Assembly: GCA_022410635.1 (NCBI GenBank)
Contig: JAJVDF010000378.1
Coordinates: 1,136,379 to 1,200,378 of the forward strand
Direction: 5' to 3'
Source of the DNA: Tretioscincus oriximinensis
Taxonomy: Eukaryota; Chordata; Lepidosauria; Squamata; Gymnophthalmidae
Length of the DNA: 64,000 bases
Each line of letters starts with the position of its first letter. The stretch's first letter is position 1. The notes beneath the pieces are model-generated. The model did not search any database. It was not told where the DNA came from and saw only the letters and a program-made list of their open reading frames with translations. The translations under genes were made by a program, and so were the position numbers. Below, in pieces: positions 47,954 through 62,658 of the stretch.

Positions 47954-48539
47954 TCCAGCAAAGGAGCTAGCAGCACTTTGAGACTAACTTGAGAAAAGTG
48001 GTTGGCATAAGCTTTCATAGACAGGTCTACTTCTTCAGATGCTGAGGGACTAATGTCAGGGTCTCTCAGACCTCAGGACTGCAGTTCTTGAATAAAGAAA
48101 CTACAAAGGAAGGTTTGAAAGAGAAGCAGCAGAACTTGAATACATTCACAAGTTCCAGGCCATCAACAAAGGACTTAACAGAGACAATGGTTTCCTGGCC
48201 AACTATACATTTTTATGACACCTGTTAAGTATTTGATTGTTTCTCTACTAGACATTGCCCCTTGTTGCCTCAGGGATTTTTTCATACAAGGAGATTAGTT
48301 CCTGCTATTTACCTGTTTTTCTAACCTGCAATTCAACACCTCCCTAGAGTTGCATATGCTTTGTCTTCTCCCATACACATTTCCCTATAAATACCTGACC
48401 CTGACATTAGTCCCTCAGCATCTGAAGAAGTAGACTTGTCTACGAAAGCTTATGCCAACCACTTTTCTCAAGTTAGTCTCAAAGTGCTTCTAGCTCCTTT
48501 GCTGGACTTTCTGCTAGACTAACACGGCTATTTCTCTGA
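47954..48539 (+). mobile_element. Short Penelope copy with inverted terminal repeats
   Basis: A 586-bp element flanked by the 12-bp duplication aaaagaagaaaa (47942-47953 and 48540-48551). It starts with an inverted copy (47954-48062) of the terminal repeat found near its other end (48398-48506), 109 bp each with a few mismatches. Between them is the C-terminal end of the same GIY-YIG endonuclease as at 3187-4431 (GRFER...ELEYIHKFQAINKGLN, DNGFLANYTFL then stop) and the 3' UTR. Both repeats contain the hammerhead-like core. An inverted 5' pLTR on a heavily 5'-truncated copy is a known Penelope insertion form. Confidence 0.92.
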
Positions 48540-48654
48540 AAAAGAAGAAAAGTTATATAAGCGTACAATGGAGGGGCATGTATATGTATACTTTCGTACA
48601 CCCATGGCAAATGCAACTGATTCTACCAGGAATCTACAGTATAAGCAGGTATAA

Positions 48655-49180
48655 ATTGTATTAAATAAATATTTATTTAACACGATTTATATCCTGCCCT
48701 TCAGCAGTGGTCCCAGGGCAGATAACAATAGAATGCAAAAACAATAATACAAAATAACACACTCATAAAATGATTTAAAAGATCCATACTTCCCTCCTTA
48801 CACCCTGCAACCCATCCACCCTCCCTAGAAGGCACAGAATGCAGCAGGAGCAACAATATTTAGAAGTCAAAAACCTGGATGAACAGGTATGTTTTTTACC
48901 AGGCACCAAAAACTGTACAGTGTAGGTGCCTAGCAAGCCTCTAGAGGGAGGCTATTCCAAAATGTGTGGGGCACAGCATAGAAGGACCTCCTATGTGCCC
49001 CCGCATCTCTGCAAGGGGAGGAACTACAGAAAGCTCTCTCCTTGAGATCTTAGAGTCTATGTGGGAGAAGGAGAATAACCCTGGAATAATAGACTTTTCA
49101 AATGTACATGGCAATTTATCCCTATATTTAGATCTGCACAGTCTTTGTATATGAAGCAAAGCTGTTTGAAAGGGATAGTT
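48655..49180 (-). repeat. L2-like LINE fragment
   Basis: Begins on the plus strand with the (ATTT)-rich tail, then atatcctgcccttcagcagtgg and ccagggcagataacaata (inverted LINE tail), and continues into a coding-like end region with ggctattccaaaatgtgtgg. Reads as the 3' part of an L2-type LINE on the minus strand. Frames are not intact. Confidence 0.6.
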
Positions 49181-51345
49181 TATCTGTAATATCAACAGGG
49201 AATATGTATTCTGTTATTTATGCTTCCATCTACCCAACATTGATCCTATTCCTAATTATTGTCAACAGGGCTTGATTGAACAGGTTATTATGTGGCATTT
49301 GGTTTTTACTCAAACCATTCTCAGCATAAGAAAGTTGATCCAGACATATTATATAATTGCTGCTGTCTTTTAGCCTTACAATATGTTTCTAACAAAAGGT
49401 GCAAGAGAAGCCATTATGGATTTGTCCAATAATCCTCTGCATTTGTTAGATACCTGTGCTTTAAATTTTAGCTCCATGTATGTTCCATCAATATTGCTAT
49501 TTTACAAAACTAAAATAGTCCATGCAATTTTTTAAAAATCACTTTCTAGCTATCATTCTGACAGAAAAATCACTTCCACAGAACCAGATTCACAGCTGTT
49601 AATTGAGTATTTTCCTTGTTTCTTTTTACTAATATTCTTTCTTTAGTCACCAAACTGGTAGCTTTGGGCAATTTGCAAGGATGATTAAAGGAGTGGAACA
49701 TATTTATTAACGGAGAAGGGAAAATCTCAAATAGATTTTCTTTCATTAGATGTCAGAAGACAACCTAATTTCTACTGCTTTGGGATCTTTTGATCTTTAA
49801 AGATGCCCTTGACATTTTAGTTTTTATTTTTGCTTCCAGTACATATTTTAACTAAAGCAGCACTAAGAAAACTATCCTCATAAACTCTAGGGATCATTTA
49901 AGGAGTTCAGTAATCCACACCATCTGCATGAAAGTTTTGTTAATCTGGATCAAATATATACTAAAAGCCTTCTAATATGAAATTGTAGTGTCCAGATTAA
50001 TCAATTCTCCATCTATACCAGTGCTGTCTGTGTCAGATTAAGTAATGGGGCATCCATACATAGACTGAGCATCGATATAACGACAAAAGAAATGCATCAA
50101 ACTGCACTGCAGCATGGGTTTTTCTCTATTCTGATTTGCCCAGCTTCTTTTTTTATGCTTCAATTAATCTGGACTAAACAAATCCAGCTTTATTAACTCA
50201 GGTTTAGCATGGTATCTGCACAAAGAGCCTAATATGGGAAATCAACAGCTTTAAGAGATAACAAGTAAACTATTTCTCTCAAAACAAATGTCAAATGATA
50301 GAGGAGCTACTACACTAAGCAGAAGTTTACTTCATTTAATTCACTTCTTTGGTTGGAATCTCATGATAATAAAAACAGCAATTAGCTAATTGAAGCAGAT
50401 AGCATATTCTAAATTTAAATGGTTAATTATGGGTCAAATATACTTTTTATGATCATCAGTGCCACCATGGAAAAGGCTCTTTACTAGATTCTAGTTTATA
50501 TCCTAACAAGTTGCTTGCAATAATTTCACACAAGTGTAATTGGTTCTGCTATGATTAGTCTTTCGACTGATGATTTATTAAACTGAATTGTCAGATTTTC
50601 AGATTCGGATTTCAGACTGTTATATTTTATTTTATTGTTCTGTTTTCACCACATACTAATCCCAATTATACATTTGTCTGGATTTGAGTCTTCTAATAAT
50701 CTCATCTTAATGATACATTTCTCTGTATGGGACATGCCAGTGAGGGCTATACTTTACCCATTGACATATGCTGTCAATTATGTTTTTAATGAACATTGGC
50801 AAAANGCCTGTTTCCAGGATTTGCACTCATTCAGACTTCCATGAATGATTCAGTGCATACTAATCAAAAAAGTTGATAAAATATGTGTCTTAGCAAAATT
50901 GCAAGAGGATGAGACCAAAATTCATTGACTGAATCTGTTCTTAGTTGCTACTCAGTCTCAAGAAATTTTTGTCTGATGCAAAAGTGTAATTCTTGTCTAT
51001 TAGAAGAAAATTAAACCATACTTTGGCCACATGGAAAACACTTGTGAGTGAATTCCTGAATTACACACAAGAAACCTGGTGCCATATCACTGAACTCTTG
51101 AAAGCGGCACTGGAAGTAACCCACTTCAGATTGTTCAGCTGAAAAAAGTATCAGCTAGCACCTTCAGAAACTGGGATCAGAGACATCTGCCCATCTCTGG
51201 TAAGCCTTATTCACACAGGATGAAGCACAGTCTAAATAAGAAGCTCCTTAATCTGGATCACCAGTAGACCTCAGTATCATCATTTTTAGCCATTCTGTTT
51301 TAGTTGTTTTTATAACTATTTTACTGTATTTCCTGAAATCCCTGG
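49181..51345. other. Unassigned AT-rich DNA
   Basis: No recognised gene or repeat. An inverted pair cagattaat/attaatctg around 49993 and 50163 hints at a hAT- or Harbinger-like MITE, but flanking duplications are not evident. Single N at 50805. Confidence 0.35.
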
Positions 51346-51348
51346 ATA

Positions 51349-51425
51349 TATATTGCTCAAAACAATTAAGGGAACACTTTAACCTACACTGTTAAAGTGT
51401 CCCCTTAATTGTTTTGAGCAGTATA
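51349..51425. mobile_element. Foldback MITE: 35-bp arms, 7-bp loop
   Basis: Arms 51349-51383 and 51391-51425 are reverse complements with two mismatches; the loop is 7 bases. The arm reads tgctcaaaacaattaaggg inside TA-rich ends, a mariner/Tc1-style terminus. Essentially two terminal inverted repeats back to back, with no interior. Confidence 0.88.
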
Positions 51426-51452
51426 GGTTGGAAAAAATAAGCAAGCAAGCTA

Positions 51453-51876
51453 TTTATTATTTATTTATTTACATTTATACCCCATCCTAAGTAACAATAC
51501 AAAATTACCATTAAATATAAAAACAGTATCCAGAAGTGGGAAGAGAATAACATTTCTTCAGCCAAAGGCCAGGTTGAAGAGGTGTGTCTTCAAAGATCTT
51601 CTAAAAGNATAAGAGTGATGATGACAGGCACACCTTGAGGTCCCGCTCAAGGTGTGTCATAATCACTCTATTCAGTCTCCATAGACTGGGGACAACCACT
51701 GAGAAGGCCATACCCCAGGTTCCCACTCCATTGGGAATATTGGCTGTTGAAAAGTGTTGTATAACCAGGAGGCCCTCCTCTCAGATCTTAAGGCATGGGC
51801 AGGTCCATATGGGAGAAGGCATTCCTTTAGATATTTGGGGTCCAAGTTATTTAGACTCAGATGGATGGCCTCCCAC
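51453..51876 (-). repeat. L2-like LINE 3' part, interrupted at 51877
   Basis: Minus strand: the sequence encoding a FKTHLF-NLAFG-like end at about 51560-51600 (aacctggcctttggctgaag), the short UTR, and the tail ending (AAAT)n at about 51455-51475. Upstream LINE sequence runs to 51876, where an unidentified insertion begins. Same family as 38585-38850. Confidence 0.72.
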
Positions 51877-52989
51877 TCTTCTGGATGGCTCCTTGAGGGT
51901 AGGCCAACAGACAGCCTTCTTTGTGGCCCAGCAGCCAGTTGCTGGGGCCAGGTATAGCTTCTGGTTACCTGAGCCTCAGTCCTGCAAGGAACTCCTCACT
52001 CCCCCAGTCCAGCAGCAGATGTTCCTCCTGAAGGAGTGGGCTCACAAAAGGTGGTGGCAGCAGCCTAGGCTCACATCCTGGGCTCAGATATATGGACTCC
52101 TATTTAAAGAGAGTTGGTTCTCTTTATTCAAGGATATGAGTTGGTGGATTGAGGCAGCTTGCCCTGGAGCCAGGAACACGTGTCAAAGGACTCACACGGA
52201 CAAAGCTTGAGGTTACAGGCGCACCCTAGGAGGACCCACGGGTAATGGATTCCTCCAGAGGAGCCAAAAACTTCAACTTTTATTCACTTTGATATCAGAA
52301 GGCGTGTATCAAATTATGACGAGGTAAATGGGGCGGAGGAGACCCAACGTGGGTCCATGAGGTCACAGGTGATGCGTTATTCCCCCTCCCAAGTGGGCGC
52401 AGCCTGGGTACAGGAAATCCAAATATGGACAAAGAAGTGTGTGTGGTGTGGCTACTGAATGGACCTTAGCTTCCATTGTGAAAACCTGTCAATCAAATTA
52501 ATGACAGGAATAGTGAGTCATATCAAGGGCCAAAACTCTGAGGACCCATGATTGATAGTCAAACAAAGGATAGATAGCAGTATCTATAGAAAGGCAGAAA
52601 GAGTAAATANTGACTTCCCTTTGGTACGGTGGGGTATGCTTTAGGCTATATTGCCAAAGTGGTTTTCCCAGCAGGGAGCCAAGCTAGCTCAGTCCTTGAG
52701 CCAACATTTGACTTCCCTTTACCGGAGTAGATTAATGGCCTATCAGAAAAGCCATTTAGAATGAGGCTACCTACTCATAGGTGCCCCTGAGGGAAAGGAA
52801 AGGATTAAGTCTGTTCATGGGGTAAGGCAGAGGTCAGCTTGACCAAGGAAAATTTTGCAAAAAATCTCCCAGAGGCCTCACCTTGGTTGCTTAGGTCCAG
52901 ACAGGTATATTTGATATTAATATAATATGATCCTATTAATATGTGTCCCTGGGAAAATTCCCTACACCTGTTCTTCTGGATGGCTCCTT
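51877..52989. mobile_element. Unidentified ~1.08-kb insertion with 18-bp direct repeats
   Basis: The 18-mer tcttctggatggctcctt occurs exactly at 51877-51894 and 52972-52989, enclosing 51895-52971. The enclosed sequence is less AT-rich than its surroundings and has a plus-strand open frame that continues from the L2-like part to 52210 (segments such as ELLTPPVQQQMFLLKEWAHK and GLLFKESWFSLFKDMSWW), with no family I recognise. Within it tgacttcccttt is repeated at about 52611 and 52709. No A-tail or poly-T borders the inner ends, though a T run follows the right repeat. Nature unknown: a retrotransposed fragment is the simplest reading. Confidence 0.55.
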
Positions 52990-53180
52990 TTTTGTGTGGG
53001 GGAGGGAGAAATATACCATTTATTTACAAGTAGAAACATTTAAAATGACATATCTTAAAGGCTGAGACCGAGAGGGTGCCTTCCAGGCAGTCTCTCTCCT
53101 GCAGAGCCAAAGTAATGGAGGACTGCTTTTGTGCAGTAGCCTTGCTCCAGCTGAACCCAAAAAGGCCACTTCCATCTTCC

Positions 53181-55275
<2,095 letters not shown>

Positions 55276-55280
55276 TAGAG

Positions 55281-55341
55281 AAAATCCTGGATTTTTACAT
55301 TCCCCGGTGCTTCATCAGGGAATGTAAAAATCCAGGATTTT
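55281..55341. repeat. Perfect inverted repeat, 24-bp arms, 13-bp loop
   Basis: 55281-55304 and 55318-55341 are exact reverse complements beginning aaaatcctggatttttacat; the loop is cggtgcttcatca. A neighbouring upstream word ctgatgaagc (from about 55252) is the complement of part of the loop, so an alternative larger structure is possible. Could be a foldback element or a recent palindromic duplication. Confidence 0.92.
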
Positions 55342-55572
55342 AAAGGCAAAGGAGCTGTCAGAGCTGACGGCTGCAGCCCGAGCAATACTTTCCAGGGTCC
55401 TGGAAGGAACCTCGAAGCATGCTGTAGCTGCTCCTCTGCTGGAGGNGGGGTTTTGTGCCTTCTGTTGAGCAAAGCACGCAAACTCGCCTCCGACAGAGGA
55501 AAAATGCTTGGGGTTTTGATAGGAGAACAGAGCTTTTGTGCAGCTCTGTTCTCACTGTCTCACCACGAGCAT

Positions 55573-55634
55573 CCGTGTGCGTGTGTGTATGAATGTGCAC
55601 GTGTGTGTGTGTGTGTGTGCACGCGTGCGTGCAC
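55573..55634 (+). repeat. (GT)n/(GC)n alternating purine-pyrimidine tract
   Basis: A run of gtgtgtgt with interspersed gcac and cgcg words, a classic Z-DNA-forming microsatellite. The cysteine/valine-rich open frames on both strands here are artefacts. Confidence 0.9.
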
Positions 55635-58528
55635 CCCCACCCACTCCGTCCCGGTTTTGGGCTGCCAAAATATGGCAACCCTTGTTAAGATTGGTATCTT
55701 TTTCTATCATTAGAAGATAGATAGTAGACACAGAGAGTGAGTTAGCACTTTTCAGCCAACATAGACTATACAGAGTCAGTACAATTGCAGTGCATATATA
55801 TACAGTGCTGGTTTATTATACAGAGCAGCAAAGTGCTTCGCCAGTATTCACTGGCTCACAGGAGAGCAATGTGTAGAACACATACACTTTTTATATACAT
55901 ATTTACAACCAATCAGCTACTTCAGCTGAGTCACATGCACAGTACATGTCCAGGCATGTTTAGACTTGTTCAGACTTGTCCCAGCTATACTTAACATTGC
56001 AGGTAATGCAATCTAATACAATTCAATACAAACTACCTGTTAGCAATAGGAACTGAATATCTTAACAACCCTACCTGTAGTTTATAGATAATTAGGCTGC
56101 CCCAAAGTGCTGATACTGACCTTTGCAGCTTGCTAATATGGGAAACGTTAAGGAATAGATTTGCACTTGTAACTGAGGCACCATAGTTTCCGTGGGACAC
56201 CTCAAAAAGGCAAAAGAGATGCAATAAGGGGAATTACTACAGCCTGTTCATCTGAGTAGGAGGAGGAAGGGGAGGAGAAGAAGAAAGAAANAAAAGCAGC
56301 TGCTTCCATTTGGTCTACTGTGTATTTCCAAGGAAGTAGTGCAAATTGAACCCAGAAGAAAAGATTAGGCAGTTGGGTCGATTAGTAATGGTGACAGGGA
56401 GGAAAATGTACTCAAAAGAGCAAAGCTGTTCCTACTATCACCTCACTAGTGTACAAGTCCTGGGGCAACATTTGTTTTGCATTAAAGAACTGACAGAAAG
56501 CAAAAGCTTTTTAAAATACTTCAAATTTGATTTTTTTTTTGTATGTGTGCAAAGTGCATCATATTCTCTGTTCATATTCCAACTATTGGTCTTAAAACAT
56601 GATCCCTCTGAAATGTAATAAAAATGAATTTAGCTTAAAGTTTCTCTTGCAATGCTTCATTAGTCATCTTAATCCAGACAAAGGAGTTTAGAATATTGGA
56701 AAATCAAGATCAATGTTGCCCACTAAGATGCTGAGTGTAGCCAGCAAGGAAACATCTTCCTTGTTACCATCTCTCTGTTGGTAATTAAAGATGTCATAGT
56801 TGAGATCTGCGTGTCTTGATCAAAGCTGAAGAAAACAACATTAGATTTTTAACTCGTGAAAGGACAGACATATTATAAAATTCAGGAAGACACAGGCAAA
56901 AAGATTTTTAATAGGATGAAAATGGGGGGTTCTAAAAAAATGAAATGAAAAAAGAAAGTAATTATTCGAAAGTACTGTATTTCTGTATTAGATTAGAGCA
57001 CTAAATAAGCATACAATAGCTAACATTCTAATAAATGGTATGAAATACTGTCCAGTAAACAAGAATGCTTGAGAGAATGGTTTGATTTCAAAAGCTAGAC
57101 AAATTTAAGCCAGATCCAAAACTGAGGATTTAAGGCCTTTTCTATCAAGTTCTCCTAACCGAGCTGTTTTAAAAGTGCTACCAGGCTCTGCGTGTTGCAG
57201 CATACTTTGCACTAAGTATGTGAGAGGAGATCCATGTGGTGCCCCAAACAGAAAGATGCTAAAGAACATCAGTTACGATTGGTTGATAAAGTGAAGTTAC
57301 TAGTTAGAATCTCACTGAGGGAAGGGCTGTGCAAGAAAGGGTTATGTAGGATTTAGTTAGTAAAAAACATAGAATCAGGAAAGTTTAAAAAAATGTGAAT
57401 TGATTTATGCTCACTTTGGTGGCGTAAAAAAGATCCTTGCATTTCATAGACAAATCAAATATCAAAATTATACTGAAAGCATGGATCTAGACACTGAGAT
57501 AAGAACTAAAAGATCTGAAAGTAACTTCTTCAACATGGTCACACCTTCCAAAGAATGGGGCATACACCATTCATTTTTAAACCTTCCTCAGGTCATCTTC
57601 AAAGCTAAGGAATGATCTTTAATCCATTTTCCCCCCACAGAAACTAATATTGGTGCTTCATTAGTGAAAATCATGATAAGAGTACAATCCATAATTGTGG
57701 TGTTGCTTGTCTCGAGAATCAGGGTCACAGCTGATTCTGGGTGCCTCTATATAATGAAGATGGTTTCAGCACACCTGATTTTGGCCAGGGACCAGGTTCA
57801 ACACTGGCAGGGTAGACAGTTCCAGGATTGCCAAGGATGGAAACATTAAGAAGTTCCTGACCGTTACCTTCCTTAAATGTAATTCTGAGAGTCAGAGTCT
57901 GAGTAGCTATTGTTGCTTTGGGGTATCAAAGGGTCCAGATAATCTCCCACTCAACTGTTTGGCATCTTGGACTAAGTGCTTGTCAGAGAACTATAAAGGT
58001 AAAGATAAAGTAAACACTGTGATCCTTTACATACAGTTTTACTAATCCACTTTAAGGAGTTTACAAATCCACACTCTCTGTATGGGACTAATGCTAATCC
58101 AGATCAGGTTTGTGTCCTCTAAACTATATTAAAAAGGTCTCTGTGTTAACAAATGTGCCAGTTGATCCAGATTAAGCAGACGTTCGTGTAGATCAGAGTT
58201 GTGAGAGCATATAGATTGTGAGTTGCAAGTGTCATGTGCCATTGAGGCGATGTAGAAAATTTATCTTTACATCATCTTTGAATGCTCCCTGTTGCTTTGA
58301 AGCCAACCTGGATCTAGCCAACAGCATTCGAATCCACCAACAAATGGTTCTCCTTTCATTGATCCTCAGGGAAATGCATGAATTACAATGCAGAGACTTG
58401 CACTGTACCAAAGAGATTTTCAATTTTACATCTTTATCATAATCTGATGCATCACAAGCTGCTTAATATAGATGCACATTGCTACAGCTAATACAGATCA
58501 AGCTGATTCGAATTTACTAAAATGGATC
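55635..58528. other. Unassigned AT-rich DNA
   Basis: No gene or repeat recognised. Single N at 56291. Open frames of 60-90 codons show no domain. Confidence 0.4.
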
Positions 58529-58537
58529 CAAAATTGG

Positions 58538-59585
58538 GGATAGAACCTTTGCAAATTCTATAACATACATGCATATAAAGCGGGCAAAGAACGATTGAAA
58601 ATAAATCTTTATGCGGATGACGCACTTATTATAACAGAAGATCCAGCGAACTCAATTTCACATTTAATGGAAGAAATAAATTCCTTTGAGAAAATCTCGG
58701 GAATGGCCATCAATATGCAAAAATCAGAACTGATGACGATAAATGTCCCTAGTAGGGAACGGCGGATAATATTTAATATGTCAGGCATGAAATTGGGGGT
58801 CAAAAAGATCCTATATTTAGGAGTAAAACCGTCTAAGGATCCTGTGAAGTTGATAGATGTCAATTTCAAGCCTCTATGGAAAAAGATCAGGAAAACAATG
58901 GAGACCAAGAATTGGGGCATGTTGAGGAAAATGAGAGCACTTAAAATGATGGTGCTGCCCAGATTTTTATTTTTATTNCAGTCGATTCCCGGTAAGATCA
59001 AACCATCGAAATTTAAAAGTTGGGAAGATTATATCAAGAACTGGGCCCTAGCAAATAATAGAAGAAGAGTTGCAAATCGAGCTTTTTTTCTAACTTTAAT
59101 GAAGCAGAATGGGTGTTTCCATGTCTGAAAACTTATTATGAATCATTTCAATTACAAAAATTAATAGACCTAGAGTATGAAGATGGGAAAAAATGGGTCA
59201 GATTAGAAAGAACTTTAAACAAGGTAGAAAGACAAAAAAGGAAGCTATGGCTTCCCCCGTTAGACATTACGTGGAGTATATGGAAAACAAACCATAATAA
59301 GCTGATACAAGCTACGCCTATGGTGGCTATAACACCAGTAAGAGTGCTGGCCCTTGGTGTTAACTTTAATAGAAATGCTACTTTGGCGCACACCATTGCT
59401 ATGGTATTAGACTCAAGATTATTACTGTAAATATACATAGAAGACATGATGTTGGATCTCCTAGGGGTGGGTGGGGAGGGATACATATATGTTACATGTA
59501 TTAGGTTATGTTATGATTATGTATTTATGTTTTACTGTATTTTGTCTGTTGTAATTACAAAAAAATCAATAAAAAAAACAAAAAA
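58538..59585 (+). pseudogene. L1 LINE, 5'-truncated with internal 3' deletion
   Basis: The frame carries LGIEPLQIL-like lead-in then KINLYADDALIITED with the L1 RT catalytic YADD at about 58609-58620, FEKISGMAINMQKSELM, KKILYLGVKPSKD, and after a frameshift near 59125 the FQLQKLIDLEYEDGKKWVRL block shared with the L1 at 1825-3186. The C-terminal cysteine region is missing: the frame jumps to the 3' UTR near 59345-59430, an internal deletion. The UTR has a G-rich tract (59464-59480) and ends in an A-rich tail. The 9-mer caaaattgg at 58529-58537 and 59586-59594 is a probable target-site duplication. Confidence 0.88.
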
Positions 59586-59594
59586 CAAAATTGG

Positions 59595-62500
59595 TAAGTG
59601 CATAAATGGCATATGACAGAACTAACTTCCACTCTTCCACTATCTTTGTGCTTCTGTGGACTTACCAGATCCACTTTCTTCAGGCTACATTGTACAGTTC
59701 TGATAATTTAAAACACAGGAAATGGTAGTCAAAGCTGGATTTAGGCTGTGATTTGCCCATGGGTTGTAATTTGCTTGCTTGCTTATTTGCTTACTTCACT
59801 CCCCCTCTTCCCTCAGCTACTTTGAGTTTTATAATATTAAAAACAACTAAAAATATTAATATCTTCCTAGTACTACTGGTATCTATATTTTGCCTAAATA
59901 TGGCCCTGATGGCAGGGCTAGCCTATATCTTTCAAACCTGTCACTTTATGTGGCCACATCCTTATCACTACTTTAAAAGCACCCTTCTAATTTTTTATAA
60001 TATGCAGTTATTCCTACTCTTTGGGAATTTTAATAAACTTTACAAAGGTTCAGGATGACAAATGTTAACATTTCATTTTTCCAAGCATTCAAAAGCTGCC
60101 TATCAACTGCTACAAGTAATTGGAACTCAGAGTTTTGATCAAATCAAGCATCACTATGGGAAACAAAAAAAATGCAAGTGCCAAAGAATGAACAATGCAG
60201 GATGTGAAGATCTCAGGATATGAATTTTAAAACAGATTTCCTAAGTCACAACAGGCAGATTTAAATCTGGTTTTAGTACATAACAATCTATATTGAACTG
60301 AATGTGGAGCCCAAATGATCTCCAGTCAGCAGAGACAGAAAACAAAAACATGTGGGCAGGAAAACATCAATTTTATTTTTATTTTATCATCATGAGAAAC
60401 ACAACAGAGGATATAAAACAATACAAAGTAACCACTGCCATATTCCAGAAGTCCACCCAGGGTGTTTTCATCTCAATGATTAAGCTCCCAAGAGTTCTCT
60501 TTATCTTTAGTCAGAAGCCAGATGGCTTTTCTGGTTCTCAAGAGATGGCTGGCTAGTCGTTCCTCCAATCCTGCATTTTAAGGAGCCAGCTGGTAGGCTT
60601 AATTCAACTAAAAATTTCAAGCTTGGCATTTTTTTATGTGGAGGTGGCAGGATTTCATTAATATAACAGTGCACTCTCTGCAACATACCAGACCATAAGT
60701 TCTTTGCATTCTTGGATGGGTGGAAGCAGCTGCTACATCAGCAGAGAGCCAGCAAGGACAGAAAGATGCTAGGCCTCGTCTCAAAAATAAGTGCCTTCCC
60801 ACCAAGAGGAATTAAATTAAACAACCACAGAGAAATAGCAGGAAATAGCTGGGGTATAGATGAAACAGTGCAATGGAGTTCAGACTTGATTGTACTCTAG
60901 AAGCAGATTCTAATTTTATCCCCAGCTCATATGTCTGTCTGTCTCTAAAATGGATGGAAAGTTGATACACAAGGATTTGTTTGTTCACATTTTATCTATG
61001 GCATAAGAGAGCTGCATTGATAGCACAGTGCTTATCAGTATAAACTAAGGAAAAGACCACAAGCGCATTATTTGTTTATTTATTTGCATTTCTATATCAC
61101 CATACACCCAAATGTGTGGTTCACAATTAAAAGTAGAATTAATGTATTTAAAACCACAGTACCAGAAAGTAGGAAAGGGAGGGTATTTAAGATGAAATAC
61201 ACCTCCCCTTCCCCCCAAAAATAGATTTCTGTATGTTCAAGTTATCTACTGCTTGAAAGGCTGATAACTTGAAGATGCCCAAGCCTGGTTTTTTGGAGTG
61301 GGGGTAACAAAATGAGATGAAATCTACTGTGACTTCCTTGGTTTTGTGAGCTTTAAACCTGTATTATTTTGGCAAAATCAAGAAATACCTGTACATTTGG
61401 TTACTTGCAGAAAAGAAGTTTAGGCTATAGCACTACAGGCAAAGGCAAAGCATAACGGATATGTGGCTAGAACTAGCTGTCTCTATAATGTTCCTAATCA
61501 GTATAAATTACCCTCAAATGAGGCCTATCCTAATCTGTACTGGCATGCAGATGCCAGGACTTACTCCAAGATATATCCCAGAATAAACCTTAGTGCAGAA
61601 AAGAGATGTATGTCTCCTTGTGTAAGAGCTAGGTACAAACAAAATGTGTGTATTTAAACTGGTATATTTTTATGTGAGCTAATGTACATATAAACTGTGC
61701 TGCAGAATAGGGATAAATTGATGTTCAGAGAGAAGATAATATTGGGAGGAAAATAATTTGGTCTGTAGTGGAATATTCATTTAATCCTTGCTTGCAGCTG
61801 TTCTTTTGTCTAGGGTGCTTACTGATAATCTGACAAAACATTGGCTTTGACATCTCTTTTTAAATTAAAACCATGAAAATACCACAGTAAACAGCTAAAT
61901 AAACAAACCTGTTATGTGTTATGACCTTGATTTATGAGTAGCAATAACAGTTTAAAAGTCTATCTTATGTATTTTCTGATGAAATGATAGTTCTGCTAAT
62001 AGAGCAACAGCAATCACACTTTCATCTGATATTGTCTCAAAAACCAAAGGTGGTGCTTTGGATATTACACTTCATGCAAATTAATCATTTATGTAACAAT
62101 ATTCTTTCTTCCCAATAGTATTTATATAAACACAATAGTTTCCCAGCACGACACAAATCATAAAGAACTACTGTGTGGCTATTGCTCTTGGGTTAGTATT
62201 TCCTCAGCGAATCCCTGGGTGAAGAGATATTCCTTCAATAGATGGTTGAAAGTTATAATTGTTGAGTATTGTTAATGTCAGGGGAGACAGAATTCCAACA
62301 ATCTATGTGGTAGCAAAAAAAAAAAAAGGCCTAACCAGAGGCCATGTCATTCCTGAGAAGAATTGAGAAAAACTCAATTATTCTACCTTCTGCTTTCTGT
62401 AGAACCTACAGCAACCCCCTGAGGATGAATTAACAACATGCATGTCCTATGACATCACTTTTGCTTTCTATTTCTAATAATATAAACAACATTTTTAAGA

Positions 62501-62655
62501 ATTTGAGATAAGTGGTTATTTCTTAAATTAGCAAAGACTGTAGATTCCTGACTGTAAAATTGTTTAATCCTCTAGATCAGAGACGGGCTGTTAAACTGAC
62601 CAATTCAAATTAAAATATAACTGTTGTGATGGAAAATCCAACCCATCAATATCTG
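59595..62655. other. Unassigned DNA with a possible L2-like tail
   Basis: At 61068-61165 the pattern (TTTA)n, tgcatttctatatcaccatac and tcacaattaaaagt resembles the inverted L2-like tail at 36425 but is eroded. No other gene or repeat recognised. Confidence 0.35.
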
Positions 62656-62658
62656 ATT

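Noticed and set aside
51635..52210. 191-codon plus-strand open frame as a host gene
   Set aside because: It starts inside an L2-like repeat in antisense and runs across the 18-bp repeat into the unidentified insertion; the composite cannot be one natural protein.
55358..55720. Cysteine/valine/histidine-rich frames around the GT tract as small cysteine-rich peptides
   Set aside because: They are translations of the (GT)n/(GC)n microsatellite in several frames.
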